64,000 nt of DNA from Isoetes taiwanensis (GCA_021234155.1 JAJEKV010000114.1:449654-513653), one strand, 5' to 3'. Shown: positions 1-12,869, counted from the stretch's first letter. A program made the numbers and translations. Notes: a model not told the origin generated them from the letters alone.

Positions 1-180
1 GGTGTTCCCCTGCCCAGGTTCAAAACCCACTGGCTATCATTGCATGACATGATTGACAAAAAAAAGAGAAAAAAAAAACTGGGAATCCTATAGTTGGTCA
101 GCATCCTTCTATCGTGCGGGCACTGAACACACGACAAAAAAATGCAGGTTCAAATCCTCCATGTTCTAGCATCTATAGAC
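1..180 (+). repeat. tRNA-like SINE remnants
   Basis: Two stretches carry RNA polymerase III box-B-like motifs: GGTTCAAAACC near 18-28 and GGTTCAAATCC near 147-157. The second is preceded at about 90-107 by CTATAGTTGGTCAGCATC, which resembles the D-arm/A-box of plant tRNA-Glu. An A-rich stretch at 57-79 separates the two, as expected of a SINE tail followed by a second unit. No clover-leaf with a proper anticodon stem can be drawn, so this is not called a working tRNA. The tRNA-Glu likeness is from memory of the family. Confidence 0.33.
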
Positions 181-193
181 GAGTTGGAGAAGA

Positions 194-232
194 GAAACGT
201 TCGCGGCGGCCAAGGCCGCCGCGATAAGTTTC
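194..232. other. GC-rich perfect hairpin
   Basis: Bases 201-211 and 214-224 are perfect inverted complements (11-bp stem, AA loop, almost all G and C). GAAAC at 194-198 and GTTTC at 228-232 can extend the stem after a small bulge. It stands out in AT-rich surroundings. A CTAA follows about 17 bases later, so it could be a Helitron-type 3' terminal hairpin; this is speculation. Confidence 0.75.
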
Positions 233-904
233 TTGTAAGTCTAAAGAGAAAGTAGTAAGGGCTTAGTTATAACAATGTTTAGATTTTGTTGCAATAAGAC
301 ACTTAAATTGCAATATAATCTTGATAAAAATACGTTAATGTTTTGATGGAACATTAGATGAAATTTTATCATAAGAAAAGGTTATGATTAAGTGATGACA
401 ACCAAGAGGTGGGCTTGGGGCGACCATCCCCACGAAGATAACGTAATAGCTCACTGATCTAGGTTAATGGCACTGAAGTTGTCTTGGGGCTTAAGTGATT
501 CATCGAAGCGACGAGACCAAGGAATTGCGAAGAGCGGTTTTCCAACAGCACCAGGGGATGGTAAAATATGAATAACAATTCATATCACAAAAAATGGATT
601 AATGATTGGGTGCGGCACGAGCAAAAAGTGTTGGAGAGTTTGAGGCATTTTTGTTGACCTTTCTTTCATTGTCTAATGGCTCGAAATACAATGTGGTACT
701 GAATTATAACATTCTCTAGAAGTTGTTGCAATTGCCACTTAAATCGCAATTTTTTTTCTTTTTGGCAAGAAACTGTCATTATTTTGATAAAATATTTGAC
801 ACTATGATGTTGGCACATTCTTGACACAATAGAAGCTCTTTGTGTCAAAATACTAGCATTTGATACAAATTGCCACTACATTTATGTCTTGACACAAGAA
901 TTAA
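233..904. other. No gene seen
   Basis: This AT-rich stretch has no convincing coding frame on either strand. The short open frame at 666-848 (minus) shows no recognisable motif. The stretch lies directly 3' of the decayed LINE and may include its untranslated end. Confidence 0.5.
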
Positions 905-1960
905 CACTTTACCCTCATCCTCTTGCGATGATCCAAGTGGTGTTGCATATTGGTCGGGGTGTAAGCTAAGAGGTCCACATCGTCAGTATATAAGAGCTGC
1001 CGGATGATATAGTGCATGAAATGAGCCCCTTTACCCCATGCTGAACAAGCCAACCTTCTACCTGATTAATGTACATGCCAAACAGCATTGAGGAGAGTGG
1101 GCATCCTTGGCAAAACCCAATACTATTGTTTACAAGTTGGCATGATGGTGGCATCTAGGCTGAGCATGTTTCATACAACCTGTATATTGCATTCTGCAAC
1201 TCTAGAGGGACTCCTCATCGTGTCATTCTCTCCCACAACTTCTCCCAAGGTACGGTGTCAAAAGTTGTTGCAAAGTCAACAAAGCAGCAATATGGTAAAT
1301 GTGTAGTGTCTGGGAATGAACTCTGCCTATGTAAGGGCTCGAACCTCTGCTTCCTCAGCCCATGTCATCAGTTACTGCTCCAGCAAAGAGTTTGCAAATA
1401 GCGAGTTGACCATGGTCATGCGGTAGTTGGCTAGGTAGTCAGAATCTCCTTCCTTATATGGGAACCACTCTGCTGGTGGTTCACTGTGGGGGAAAGCCTT
1501 CCTGAAGTGCCCTATTGAACAACCCAGTTAGGAGATATACCATCTGTGACCCTGCCCACTTGACAGCCTTGCATGACGTCTAAATCTACAGCCCTGCCAT
1601 TGGCGAGGCGTTGCAAGCTCTGAGCGACCCCTGTCCTGTGATTACTAGTGGCAGGCCCATCTATGGGGGTATCTCAGTTCGAACTCCTAGCGGATCATGG
1701 AGCTACATCAAGTTTGTAGCCATTGTTCGGAATGTTCCAGTATTCTTCTCCACAATGTCTTATGGTGACGATCAAGGAGGCAAAACATTCCCCGTTAATA
1801 CTTCGCAATGTACCAGACCTTCTTGCATTTGCGAAAAGTTCAGGATTGTTTGATCGTCTAGTCAAAATCAGGAGGAAATGCTCCACGATTGAGAAATTGT
1901 GAAATCTTATTGGTTAAATTTTTTGCACCCTTTCAAACACCAAAGTTAGATCTGAGATTT
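905..1960 (-). pseudogene. Decayed LINE reverse transcriptase
   Basis: The reverse strand, read in several frames, spells out non-LTR reverse transcriptase blocks in the right order. These are a frame around EYWNIPNN (about 1,740), LLTGLFNRALQEGFPP (about 1,500-1,550), EWFPYKEG..DYLANYRMT (about 1,400-1,475), CCFVDFATTFDTVPWEKLW (about 1,220-1,290), GFCQGCPLSSMLFGMYI (about 1,065-1,115) and the catalytic YTDDVDLLA box (about 965-995). Stop codons and frameshifts separate the blocks, so the copy is dead. The same LINE family appears at 26,790-27,115. No target-site duplication was found. Confidence 0.8.
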
Positions 1961-2213
1961 ATCCTCTAAAAAAACAAATTTGTGCAATTTAGTGGGGAAT
2001 ATTCAAGCAAGCTTCGTGTTGACTAGATTCAAATCGCCGACCTGCACTTTTGAACTTTAGCCTAATCAAGTTGGGTATTTGTAGCACCTGTATTTGGAGA
2101 TAACCTTGTTTTGGCTACAAAATTGATCAGATCCAGATACTAGCTCCGTTTAGCAAAAGAAGTGATCAGTTTTGATTACCTAGGCAAATCTGGAAGAGCA
2201 GTTGCTGACACAC

Positions 2214-4894
2214 ATGGGTGAAATGGAGAATGTCAAGCACGAGACCCTTCTTCATATGTGTATGGAGACCGCATGTAAAAACAAGCAGAACGTTGATGTA
2301 TGGCGTCGGCAGAAGCGTAGCCTTGAAAGATTGCCTGCTCAATTGGCCGAGTTTATGTTTCGAAAACTCCTACAACGGCATCTTATTACAGCACCTATGC
2401 TAGAGTTTGTATTCTCTGATAAAAATTCGCTTGTATTTTAATATCGATGCTCTGTTATCAACCAGAGGGATTTGCAGGCTGTTTCAGTTGAGCATTGAAC
2501 AGATCGACTTGAGAGGTCAAGCTGTAGTTGATGCAGAATGGATGGCTTACCTTGGAGGGTTTCGCCATTTGAGAGTTCTTAGTCTTATGGACTGTAAATC
2601 ATTGAACAATGCAGCAATTTGGCATCTTATAAGTATTTCTTAAACCTGTTACAAGACTAGCATCAGCTTTGCATGGGGATCAATATCAAAATTTACAATT
2701 GGCATTTTCAAAATACGTTTAGTTTTGGATTTAAGATAGTATGTAATGCTATAGCATGGCACAGTTTCTTCTGGTTCTTGCAAACACAACAAATTTCTGA
2801 ACTTTTTTCAGGGTATAAGAGTCTTTTAGTAACATATTCTAATTAACTCTTTTCTTTTTCTTTCTGAGTCCTTGTTTGTTATGCAGGCCTAAATTACCTG
2901 GAAGAGTTGTATCTTGATCGATGTGGCAAGATTACAGATGAGGGAATAGGGCACCTGATAGCTATTTCCACATTGAAGAAACTTGGAATAGCTGAAACAA
3001 AGGTGGGACCCCAGGAGTATGTAAACTTTCCGCTCTAAATGGTCTTACTTATCTTGATTTGGGAGGGTTGCCTGTAACAGATGGAGAACTGCCGTCTCTG
3101 CATGTTAGTGAAATTCCATTATGGTTTGTACCTCCATTGTTGTTGCAAGATACTAAATTATGTGATTTGATAGGGTATGGCTGGACTGGAATATCTCAGT
3201 TTATGGGGATGCAAAGTTTCTAATGAAGGAGCGAAGCTGCTGCTGCCTTTCCTAAAACTTGAAATACTGAATTTAGCCTGGACAGATGTCAACATTGTTC
3301 CTCCTTTGCCAATTCAGTACCTCAACCTTTGCAACTGTAAAATTGTGACCATCCTTGGAGGGTGGGATAGGCCAGAAGCAACTTTACAGGAGCTTCATAT
3401 GGCAGGATCTTTTATCTATGATACAGATCAAGCATTTTCTTCTTCTGGCTTAGAGCGTCTCTCAATCTTGGATATATCATCTAGCAATTTGACAACTTGC
3501 AATTTTCTGTATCAAATGAAAAGTCTATATCATCTAAACCTTGCATCCACAGGCATTAACAATGGTGACATGGAAATTCTTGCAGAATGTGGCCAGCACC
3601 TCAAGTGGCTTGATTTAAGCTACACAAAAGTAGGTCATGAAGGCATTGGAATTCTTACTGAGCATGTTACAAAGTTAGAATACCTATCACTTGAGGGAAC
3701 ACCTGTAGATGACCACGTGTTTGGCTACCTGGCACTGATGCACTCATTACAGAGTATTGGTCTTTCTCATACAGCTATAAGAGGTAAGTATAGAACTTAA
3801 AGCATTGCAATTGGCGTTAATTGCATTCCATTTTCCTGCTCTAAAATCACCCTTTCTTGTTTCAAGAAGAGCAAACATGGGAAAGGAAGCCCTTGGTTAA
3901 TGCATTATAATGGTTGCCTGATATTCATCCTGTTGTCTCTGCATGTGAAGGAGTAATGCAATCCCCAAGTGGACATAAGATGTATACCGTTCTTTCTTTA
4001 CAACAGCTTCCTCAACTTAGAAAGCTTGATTTACGCGATACCAACATTTCCGACAAGACATGCAAACATATTGCTAGTCTTACACAGTTATCACATCTCC
4101 ATCTTCGAAGTGATTTTTTATCTGATAGATCCTTACATGCAGTTGCTACCCTTCCAAATCTAGTCTCCTTATCTTTCCAGGGTTCTGTGCTTGGAGATGC
4201 TGGGCTACAGGCACTCAAGCCATCACGTTCCTTGCAGGAACTTGACCTTACTGGATGCTGGTTGTTATCTAAAAATGCAATCAAGCAGTTCTCTGAAAAC
4301 AATCCAGGGATTTTGCTAAAACATAAATTAATTCCAGAGGTGATTGATGACATTAGACTGGAAGGACCACATCGTGATCCATTTAAAGGGCACATGTTTC
4401 AAAAGATTAAGGAGAAGGTTAAAGTGCCGGTGAAAGGTTGTGCACTAGATCTAAAGCAAGAGAAGCAGCAGAAGACAAATCCTTGTGGAATTCCAGCTGA
4501 ATCTTTTCAAGGTACCACATTATTCAAAGCCTTTGGTATACGCTTATATGATATTGTGTCTTATAATATGCGTGCTTAATCTTGTTTTTGTTGATGTGAC
4601 ATTCTTAATACTCAACCTTTTAAAATTGCATGTGAGAACATAATTTCTGTCTTTAGTACTATGCAGAAACTGTATTTAAACTGATAAAAGTAAAGGGATT
4701 TCTACATTGGCAAGCACTAATTTGTCTAATGGCACTTTGGTACAGATGAGCGTTTGCAGTACAGTAGACTGGAACTATTGTCATTTCAAATGTCGCCGTT
4801 AGGGATGGAGTTACCAGCATCAGCGCACATACCTGAACAGCTGCAAAAAGGTGGACCATATCACATGCAAGAAATATGTACACAAGACAATTGA
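2214..4894 (+). CDS. LRR (RNI-like) protein, six exons, one frameshift
   Basis: A spliced host gene for a leucine-rich-repeat protein of about 625 residues. Exons: 2214-2408, 2488-2632, 2887-3103, 3174-3783, 3951-4511 and 4746-4894; every intron is GT-AG and the phases match. The N-terminus (HMCMETACKNKQ, VWRRQKRSLERLP) and the C-terminal QYSRLELLSFQ block match my memory of a plant LRR family typified by Arabidopsis At4g23840. In between, many repeats of the form L..L.L..T.I.D.G can be seen. No signal peptide or membrane segment is visible, so it is probably intracellular, perhaps a protein-interaction scaffold. Oddity: in exon 3 the frame slips by one base near 3012-3017; restoring one base makes every phase agree. 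This is either a recent null allele or a sequence error. The start is ATG 2214, the first ATG in frame with the conserved N-terminus. The function is unknown. Confidence 0.8.
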
Positions 4895-6734
4895 CTAAAA
4901 CAGTCATTAAGACCGAGGACCGGCATGAGCAGATGCAGAAAGATGGACTATATCAGAAAGATGGAACATATCATGTGCAAATGTCTCGTACGTGAAGCAG
5001 AGATTGAGCAAAAGAGTTATTAGAGGTAATGCCCTAACAGTCAAAAGAGATTCGTGTACATATTATGTTCAACCAGAAGTTGGAGTACAACCAAAATTTT
5101 AAGATTTTGGACTTTTCCAAATTCGGAATTATGTATCATGTCTCAGGGGTTTGCAGTACTAAAGGCAAATTATGTTATTTATGCAAGCAGTTCCCGCTTT
5201 CAAGTGGTGAGACTGGTGTTGTAAAGGGCCCTAATCAAGACTGTACTGTCCTTCAGGGCAAGTTTGATGATTAACTGAGAAGATTGCTCCAAATGTAGTA
5301 AAGGAACTTGAAAACATGTAGGGGTTGCATGCCACAAGAACTTGGATTTTGCAGGAGCAGTATTTTGTACTACTGCTGGATGCAATTTGTATCCCTAACA
5401 AACGTTATATATACTGTGTATATTATTTCTGTCACCTTTTAGTGAAGCAGAGACTCGTGTAATCCACTTCTGATCTACTTATGTTCTTTCTTCTGATTGT
5501 ATTTTTTGGTGGAGATCAATGATAAAACGGAGTCTTCTTTGATTGATCTTGTATTTATGTTTTCTCGTTGTGATTATATAAGTATTTTTCTCTTATCTTT
5601 ATAGATCAGTCGTATTTATGGCCTTGTACTGTTTGTGGAGATCAATGATAAGATACCACTTCACCAAAAATTTTATTATCTCTCATCCATCTGATTATAT
5701 AAGTTGATTCATCATTTTCCCCTATTTTTGTAGACAAGCTAATAGATTGTGTTTATGCTTTCTCATTCATTGCGATTTTTTTTTTTTTTTTGATGATTTT
5801 CCTGGCATATAGGTAAACCAATAGATAGATGGTGTTTTCATATCATAAACCAGTCCTGTAGGACATAACACCCCCCTAAACGTCACGAGAGGTCCACCAA
5901 ATCACATGGGAGAGAAAATTCTGAACTTTTATCTACATATTGTTGTGTTCTCATCCCATCTGGTAGTCCTTTCCCGATCTCGGAGAGACACAGGGAAAGA
6001 AGTGGAAGCTCGTCCCTAATATAGTATAGGAGAAAGCCCTGAAAGTGTGAGGGATGATCACTCTAACTTATAAGGCTCCGTTGCATTTGGGGGAACGTTA
6101 AAAGGTTTTTTAACATTCCCACTTATATATGTAGTGCTCTCACTTAATGTCATTGATCCTTTTCCCAGTTTTCCCTAAAGATGCAGAAGAAGCATCCAAC
6201 GGAAGTGCTAGCCTGACTCTGATATAGGAGGCGGCCCTGAAAGTGTCATTACAACACAGCTTCTAAAGGAAATAAGTTCCGCTGAGAAAATTGATGGCCA
6301 CGGAGCTCATGTTACAACAATTGGTAGCACTTTAGATTAGTCTTGTTTATATATTCTTAATTATGATTGCATAGTTTGATAGGTATTAGATCTTGTACAT
6401 GGTTTCTCATGTCATGTGATTGTGTAAGTAGTTCTGTGATTTCTCTCTCATCTTTATGCTATATATATTTGATGCGTCTCACTCAATATCTGGTTGTCGG
6501 TCTAGGAAGTGCACGAGCAATAAAAGCGCCCCACGGGATGACCAGTCCAGGAAATCAGATCAACCATTAAATATTCCATACTGGAAGATGAGTTCATGGA
6601 TGACCGATCTTGGCTTCAAAATGATCAGTAGCATTCTCCAACATAAATGAGCTCAATCTTGAAGCTCTCTCATATTGATTACCAAAACTTTGCACAGCAC
6701 AAGATAACATGAAACAGGAATGCAAAGATTGTCA
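4895..6734. other. 3' flank of the LRR gene with degenerate direct repeats
   Basis: No further gene is seen. Bases 4,896-4,995 contain an open frame that echoes the last exon (MQKDGLYQKDGTYHVQ compared with LQKGGPYHMQ), so the true C-terminus may lie further on. Around 5,510-5,775, two degenerate copies of about 120 bp share TGGAGATCAATGATAA and TGATTATATAAGT; a third partial copy lies at 6,390-6,470. A second duplicated motif (GGCCCTGAAAGTGT-like) occurs near 6,035 and 6,233. Confidence 0.5.
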
Positions 6735-8600
6735 TTAGATGTAAATATCCTTGAAGTGTGTAAGTGTGATCCTTCCACGTCTTTGTAATGTACATGATTG
6801 GTTTAGCATACATGCACCAACAAGGGACGTCCATATAACAGCATTTGGTGTGAATGGCATCATCTGGATGAGTTCCTCTGCCTCATCTAGCTGCCCTGCA
6901 TGGCCAAAAAGACCAACTACACAGGCGTAGTGGCTCTCAGATGGTGTGATGCCACGATCGCTGTTCAAATAATAATGGCAGCCTTCATTAAGAAGGCATG
7001 CATGACAGCATGCCACTAGAATGGAAAGAAATGTCACGTCATCTGGGATCACACCTTCCTGCTCCATCTCCTGAAATAACTTTATAGTTTTTCTACCATC
7101 GCCTTTTTGAACATAGCCTGCAATAATTGCATTCCAAGATACAAGACCTCGTTTAGGCATCCTGCAAAATAATTGACTTGCATATTGTAAAGTACCACAT
7201 TTACTATACATATCTAAAAGATTACAAGCGACAAAGTCATCAAATTCGCACCCCAGTTTAAGTATGCTGGCATGGACCTGTTTCCCATGTCGCAGGTCTG
7301 CTATAGAACTGCATAAGCTCACAATGCTTATAAAAGTGAAATTGTCCGGCTCCACACCAGATTCTTGCATTTGTTTTAACAATTCAATCGCTTCCTCCCC
7401 GTTTCCATGTTGGACATATCCTGCAATCAGAGCATTCCATGTGACTAAACTTCGTGCAGGCATCTTATGAAAAACTTCAAAGGCATCTTTTATGCTTCCA
7501 AACCTGGCATACATATCAAGGAGTGTATTACCAACAAAGACATGTGCACCAAGTAAAGCCTTAAGAGCACTGGCATGAAGCCATTTGCCTTGCTCTAATG
7601 ATACACTAATGGATGCACTTAAAACGCCAACATAGGTGACACTGTTTGGCAGCACATCTTCCTTTTGCATCTTCCGGAATAGCTTGAAAGCCTCCTTACC
7701 CTCGCGACAATGTGCATAACCTTTGATAATTGCATTCCATGACACAACGTTATGTCTTTCCATGCTGTCAAACACTAGACGTGCATCTTCTATGCTGCCA
7801 TGGCTTGCATACATATCAACTAATGCACTGTTTACAAAAACATCCAATTCCCATCTCATTTTCAAAATGCTAGCATGAATACATTTTCCAAGTTCAAATG
7901 TGGATAAACTACCATCATATGCACTTAAAACACATACGTGGGTGACCTTATTTGGTTGCACGCCATCAATCTGCATTTGTAGAAAGAGCTTCAGAGCCGC
8001 CTTTGCTATTTCCAAGTTCTGCATATCCAGCAATTATTGCTGTCCATGTGAAGACGTTCCTTTCAGGCATTCTATCAAAGAGATAAAGTGCATCCTGTAA
8101 TCTCTCAGCTTTCAAATAGATATCAACCAAAGAAGTTCCGATAAACACATTTAAACTACACATACTTAGAAGAGCTTCTGCATGAATTAGTTTTGCATAT
8201 TCCACTGCTGTCATGTCACTGGAACATGCGGTCAGAATACTTACATATGTAACTATATTTGGTCTTTCATTCTCTTGTTTCATACTCTGAAACAGCAAAA
8301 AAAGCTTTTTTGTTTCACAACGCTGCGTAAGCTGATATTATAGTGGTCCATGAAAACACATTGCATGTCAGCATCCTCTCAAACACCTGATATGCATCTT
8401 CAATGTCCCCACATTTGGCATACATATTAATAAGATTATTATCTACAAAGCTAGTTGAATGGTTTATGCTTTTAATAAGATTTGCATGTATCTTCTTCCC
8501 TCTGCTAAAGCGTTCGATTTGCTAAAATTGTGCAGAGTTAGGGCACAAGCATCTAAGTACTTTTGAATACTTTGCTGGTTCATATGCGTGTTTTATTGCC
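6735..8600 (-). pseudogene. PLS-class pentatricopeptide repeat (PPR) pseudogene
   Basis: The minus strand encodes a chain of PPR motifs in the P-L-S pattern of land-plant organelle RNA-binding proteins. Signature blocks include VVSWNAIIKGYA, LVTWNALIAGYV, LVSWNAIIAGYV, VFTWTAIIAGYA and VFSWTTIISAYA, with GK.(I/V/L)HA linkers. The C-terminus has the E-like block (SHYACVVGLFGHAGQLDEAE, then NAVIWTSLVGACM) and stops without a DYW domain. The reading frame is broken at least three times: near 8,000-8,030, near 8,290-8,330 (a stop after ISAYAAL) and near 8,500. The longest open piece is 6,735-8,033 (about 430 residues). Intact members edit or stabilise organelle transcripts; this copy probably does not work. 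No intron is needed, as is usual for the family. Confidence 0.85.
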
Positions 8601-9955
8601 ATTGAAACTTGCAAATGACAAGATGACACTTTTGGTTGTTTGCAGCATGATGCTGGTGATTCCGGTCATCAATGTCAATTACATTCAGCATTTGTTGTTG
8701 GCTATATAACATTTAAAATACCCATGCTGAAACAAAAATCTCATTTATAAATCAAAGCAATAACCATGCCCAGCGCCTATCGTCAATCGGAGCTAGCCTA
8801 CCTGTACTTGACTACATTCTGCTTTGTTTAAAAGGCTTATGACACAGGTAAATGGAACATACCACGTCTCCTCCGTGGAGAGCTTTCATGGTTCACCATA
8901 CAGCTCTTCTTAAGAACGTTGCCCGATTTACATCAAGTAGTTCTCGCTAAACAAATCCATACCAAGCAGTTTTAAATTGATCGCAACCTGTCCAAGACCA
9001 ATTTTCTAAATGCATTCCTCAGACTACCAACTCAGGCCAATGCAGCAACTTTGATCGAACCCAAGACCAGGATTTCTGAAAGCTTTGGTCCATTGCTTTA
9101 AAAATCATGGGACACTGCTCTGACCTATTTTTCTTATAAGCCAAATATCCCCAAATTTTGAAGTCCGGTAGATCATAGCAAACGTTTTTTTCACCCAAGC
9201 ATTTGACAACTCACCCTACTCATTTCATGATGCGTGTTCACTATAGCATGATCAACGTGATATTCGTCACCATCTATCTTATGGGCACCATAACACATGT
9301 TCTTGAACAAAACTCCCCTGCCCTAAGAAACAAATGAAACTAGCAGCAATGCAGGATTGGGGTAAAGGATAGGATGGGGATAGAGAAGTTACATTCATGA
9401 AGCTTATTTTGGCATGATTATCTAGTCAAGTTTGATGGTGTGCTTTTCTTGTTGTTGGTCCTGTATGATGAAATGTTAGCTTATCTAGTTGTTGGATGGA
9501 CTTCGTATTGTTTTCTGTGCTTATGAAATTGCAATGGTTAAGAAGAAGTATAAAACATAATAAATCTTTTCCTCTTTGTCACCTTAATGTGACATTGATA
9601 CAAGTGTTAAGAGACGAATTGAAGGTTGCTTGGCGTTTTAGAATTAATGCAAACTATACATATAGGCGCGACAGGGAAAGAGTGTGCAATTCTGATTACT
9701 TGATGTTACTAAAGATTATCACGACCCTATCACGATTGACGAGTACGTTGCATTGTAAGCTTATGGCAGCTGATAAGGTAAGAAGACATTGATGCGTGGG
9801 ACATGTCAATTTTGTAGCAGGTGTGCTGGAGTACTTGCTTTTTCCGAATACCTACCTTTGATGAAGAATGACAACAATAGTGTTTGGTTAGTATGCGAAT
9901 TGCACAAGCACTTTTAGCAATGAGCATTTAATGTTTATCTCATGTGCAGTTGTTG
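8601..9955. other. No gene recognised
   Basis: No coding similarity is recognised. An open frame of about 98 codons at 9,496-9,792 (plus) has no family motif and no promoter or splice context that I could identify, so it is not called as a gene. Confidence 0.5.
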
Positions 9956-10192
9956 CTACATTAGTGGTGTTTTGTTTGGTTGAAAGTCATCTGTCATGAT
10001 TGGCGATTCAATTGATAATTGTTTCCTATCCTTTATTCGTGATAGCATTACATACAATAGACCTGGCATGAATGCCCTTCTCACAACCATTATTGCATTG
10101 CCTTCTATCATGGAGCTTTGGCTCTTGTGTCCTGTCATGACATACGCCAGTGCAAGTGTGAATGCTCTCTTGAAGATGGTCTTGGACCCTTG
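9956..10192 (-). pseudogene. Helitron/Pif1-type helicase C-terminal scrap
   Basis: The minus-strand frame reads AFTLALAYVMTGHKSQSSM, then FMPGLLYVMLSRIKD. These match the last conserved helicase motifs of Helitron Pif1-like helicases (the T.HKSQG box and the A/PGL.YV.LSR box). Nothing upstream of these motifs is preserved, and the usual Gly after KSQ is replaced. It is an isolated fragment, separate from the larger Helitron at 27-32 kb. Confidence 0.68.
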
Positions 10193-12869
10193 ATGTCTGT
10201 ATTCATCTAGTGTTCATTTGACGTACATGTGTTGGAGAGAGTTGTCAACGTGGACCATGATGCCTTTTTATCTTTTTTTGGTCATCGGTCTCTATGTATA
10301 TGATTGTTCCTATTGTTCCTTTGACTATTTCTCCCAGTATGTCGCAAGCTGCAGCAGCCAACCACATGCTTGCTAAAGGTGCATACCGAAGCAACACGAA
10401 GATGGCAGCTAATTTTGCAACTTTCTATACTCCATAGACCTTTAAGTATTTGAGATATACAAGAATATATTACGCCTTTAAGATCTAGCTTTAAATCTAC
10501 ATAACTCAATAATCTTAAAGAAATAAGAGGGTGTTAAAATTGTTTGTGTTTATACATAAGAATCTACTTTCAAAGAATATACAACAATGTCTTTTTAAAC
10601 TAAAGGCCACCATCCCATTGTCTAGGTCATCTGAATTACTAGTTGAAAGCATGCATGTATCAAATTTATGGCATCTTGTTATCGCAGAAATTCTTGCAGG
10701 AAGAATAATAGCAAGGATATGTCTTGGCAATAAATGTTTGAGCGTAGGTAACCGACATGGAACAACCAAATCTAATGTAACAAAGCAAATTTGCAACTCA
10801 TCTCACTCTAGCATTATGAATGGCCAAATACAAGAATGATGAGCGATGACGACAAAATTAGCGATGGTTGCCATGGAACTTCGTATAAGACCAACAAGAT
10901 TCTACGTCAGAAGATTCATTTCCCATTGGATTGGACATTCTTGTGGACCAAACATGCATGCCTTTAGAAGACATTTTCCAACAATACTTTAACTTGCATA
11001 TTAGCTTACTCACTCACTGTCATAGGTAATTGCAGTGCCAGCAAATGTGAGGTTAAATTCCTAAACCATCAAGTTACGTATTCAGAAAGAAGACTAAAAT
11101 ATTTCCGTCACTATTAAGGTCCGAATGCAAAAAGAAATACACACGATTGAACACACATTATATGGTAAGACAACTAAAATCAGATCCTTGTTGTGGAGGC
11201 TAAGAGAATATAATATTATTGTGGCAAGACAACTTGAATCAGATCCCAGCATTGGGACTATCCTTGTTGATATGTATCGAACATTGAGTTGATTTTTCTA
11301 AATCTTCACCTCGGGTTAGGCAATCCTACTAAAGAAAAGAAATAATAAGATGGCTAAGGGTGGATTTCCATTAGGCCTACGGCAAAACCAAATTTTTAGA
11401 GTTTTGCCATGTAAGCAAAACGAAAGCCTTCATTTCGAAACAATTCTAGTTGCAACCCATTACTCGGGACCTCAAAATAGACCAAGAAATAAGATCGTGA
11501 TGAATTTTCGTCACTATAAGACAACCCAAATCCTAAAAGAAGACAAACTCAGGTGCGTTTTGAGCTTTTAAAATGCTCCTCCTACCCTCGCTCTGAAAGC
11601 ATGGAGTGTTAGATAATGATTCTTGATTATCATAAAAGTAGGATACTCGTAAGTATCCTCAAGAACAATTAGATGGTAGCATGCATATAGTATCGCTTCT
11701 CATAGCAAACGCAATGCTTCCACCTACCTATTTCAACTCTGAGATGATGGGATGTACAAATTGATGCAAATTGGGCAAAGAAGCAAGCAAATGCATGATA
11801 ATACTAGTTTAGCTTAATCTAAAGCATATGTATCTTATAGCATATGTATCTAAAGCATATGTATCTATTCTTGTAGGTCTTTAAAAATATAACCATCAAT
11901 CAATTTGCTAAAGGAGCCTAGGCTTAGCATTTTCAACATGTATATATTGGTCCTATTGTATAGACAATCAGGTAACTTCATGCGTTTACAATGACCATTC
12001 CACCACCTTTTCAAATATGAGAAGATTCAGCTATGGCAAGTGCTAGAGAAGGATTCTTATCAAGTTTTGTCGTGCACTTTGATATAATGATATGTGATTT
12101 TTCATGGCAGGATTTTGAAGAGGCCAGGAACATGTCTCTCTTTTAAAAGAATATGGCAATGTAGCTATCAGCCCTAAACTATAGACAATAAAAGATTTTT
12201 GCACCTATGCTAGGTTATGCCAAGTACCCACATTAATGGCAGGTCCCCACACTTCAGATCCATACAATAAAATAGGCTCAAAGTTTAGAATAAGTGAGCT
12301 TTTCTGGTCAATCATACGTTTGTGAATTCAAGTCTCACACATAGGAACCTTGTGAAGCGCTATTGGATGCCCTCAAGGCTTTGAATAGAGGGGTCCATGG
12401 CCATATGTACGGCACCACCACTATGTATTGAACCATTAGGGCCATCTAAGGGCGTAGAAGATTTTTGAAGGTTGAATACATGTCTCTGAGAAAAAATTAA
12501 AGCATGTGCAACATGGTATTGAATTTTGTGATAATATTATCATGTCATCTAAGCCTTGTACTGTATGTGAAATAAAACCTATAGAGATGACATAGATGAA
12601 GGGCGTATACAGTTGGGTTCATGTTAATAAATATAAGAATAGTAAAATTCTTATTATTAAAGGTGTGAAGTTTGAATGGTTTCAGAAAACCAAATGGGTT
12701 AATGGGAAAACTCCGAGGTGATGCTTGGAATGGAAAGCCCTTTATAGGTCTGGAAGGAAGCCATGATGGATTGCAGTGGATATAAGCATGCATGTATCGG
12801 AATTGGAATTGCTAGGTTAAGGAACAGAGGCAATTCCATGAAGTCGTGCTTTTGGGTGTAGAGAACAAA
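10193..12869. other. No gene recognised
   Basis: AT-rich sequence without a supported gene. The open frame at 10,531-10,839 (plus) has no recognisable motif. A short tandem repeat (AGCATATGTATCT, three copies) lies at about 11,823-11,867. Confidence 0.5.

Noticed and set aside
1-180. Functional tRNA gene
   Set aside because: A- and B-box-like motifs exist, but no acceptor or anticodon stem pairs properly and A-rich tails interrupt.
4012-4395. Minus-strand frame of 127 codons
   Set aside because: It lies opposite exon 5 of the LRR gene, which has clear LRR motifs and splice sites.
9496-9792. Open frame of 98 codons (plus)
   Set aside because: No recognised motif, no paralog in the window and no supporting signals; its length is possible by chance in AT-rich DNA.
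10531-10839. Overlapping open frames of 93-102 codons on both strands
   Set aside because: Opposite-strand frames of similar length without any family motif suggest chance.
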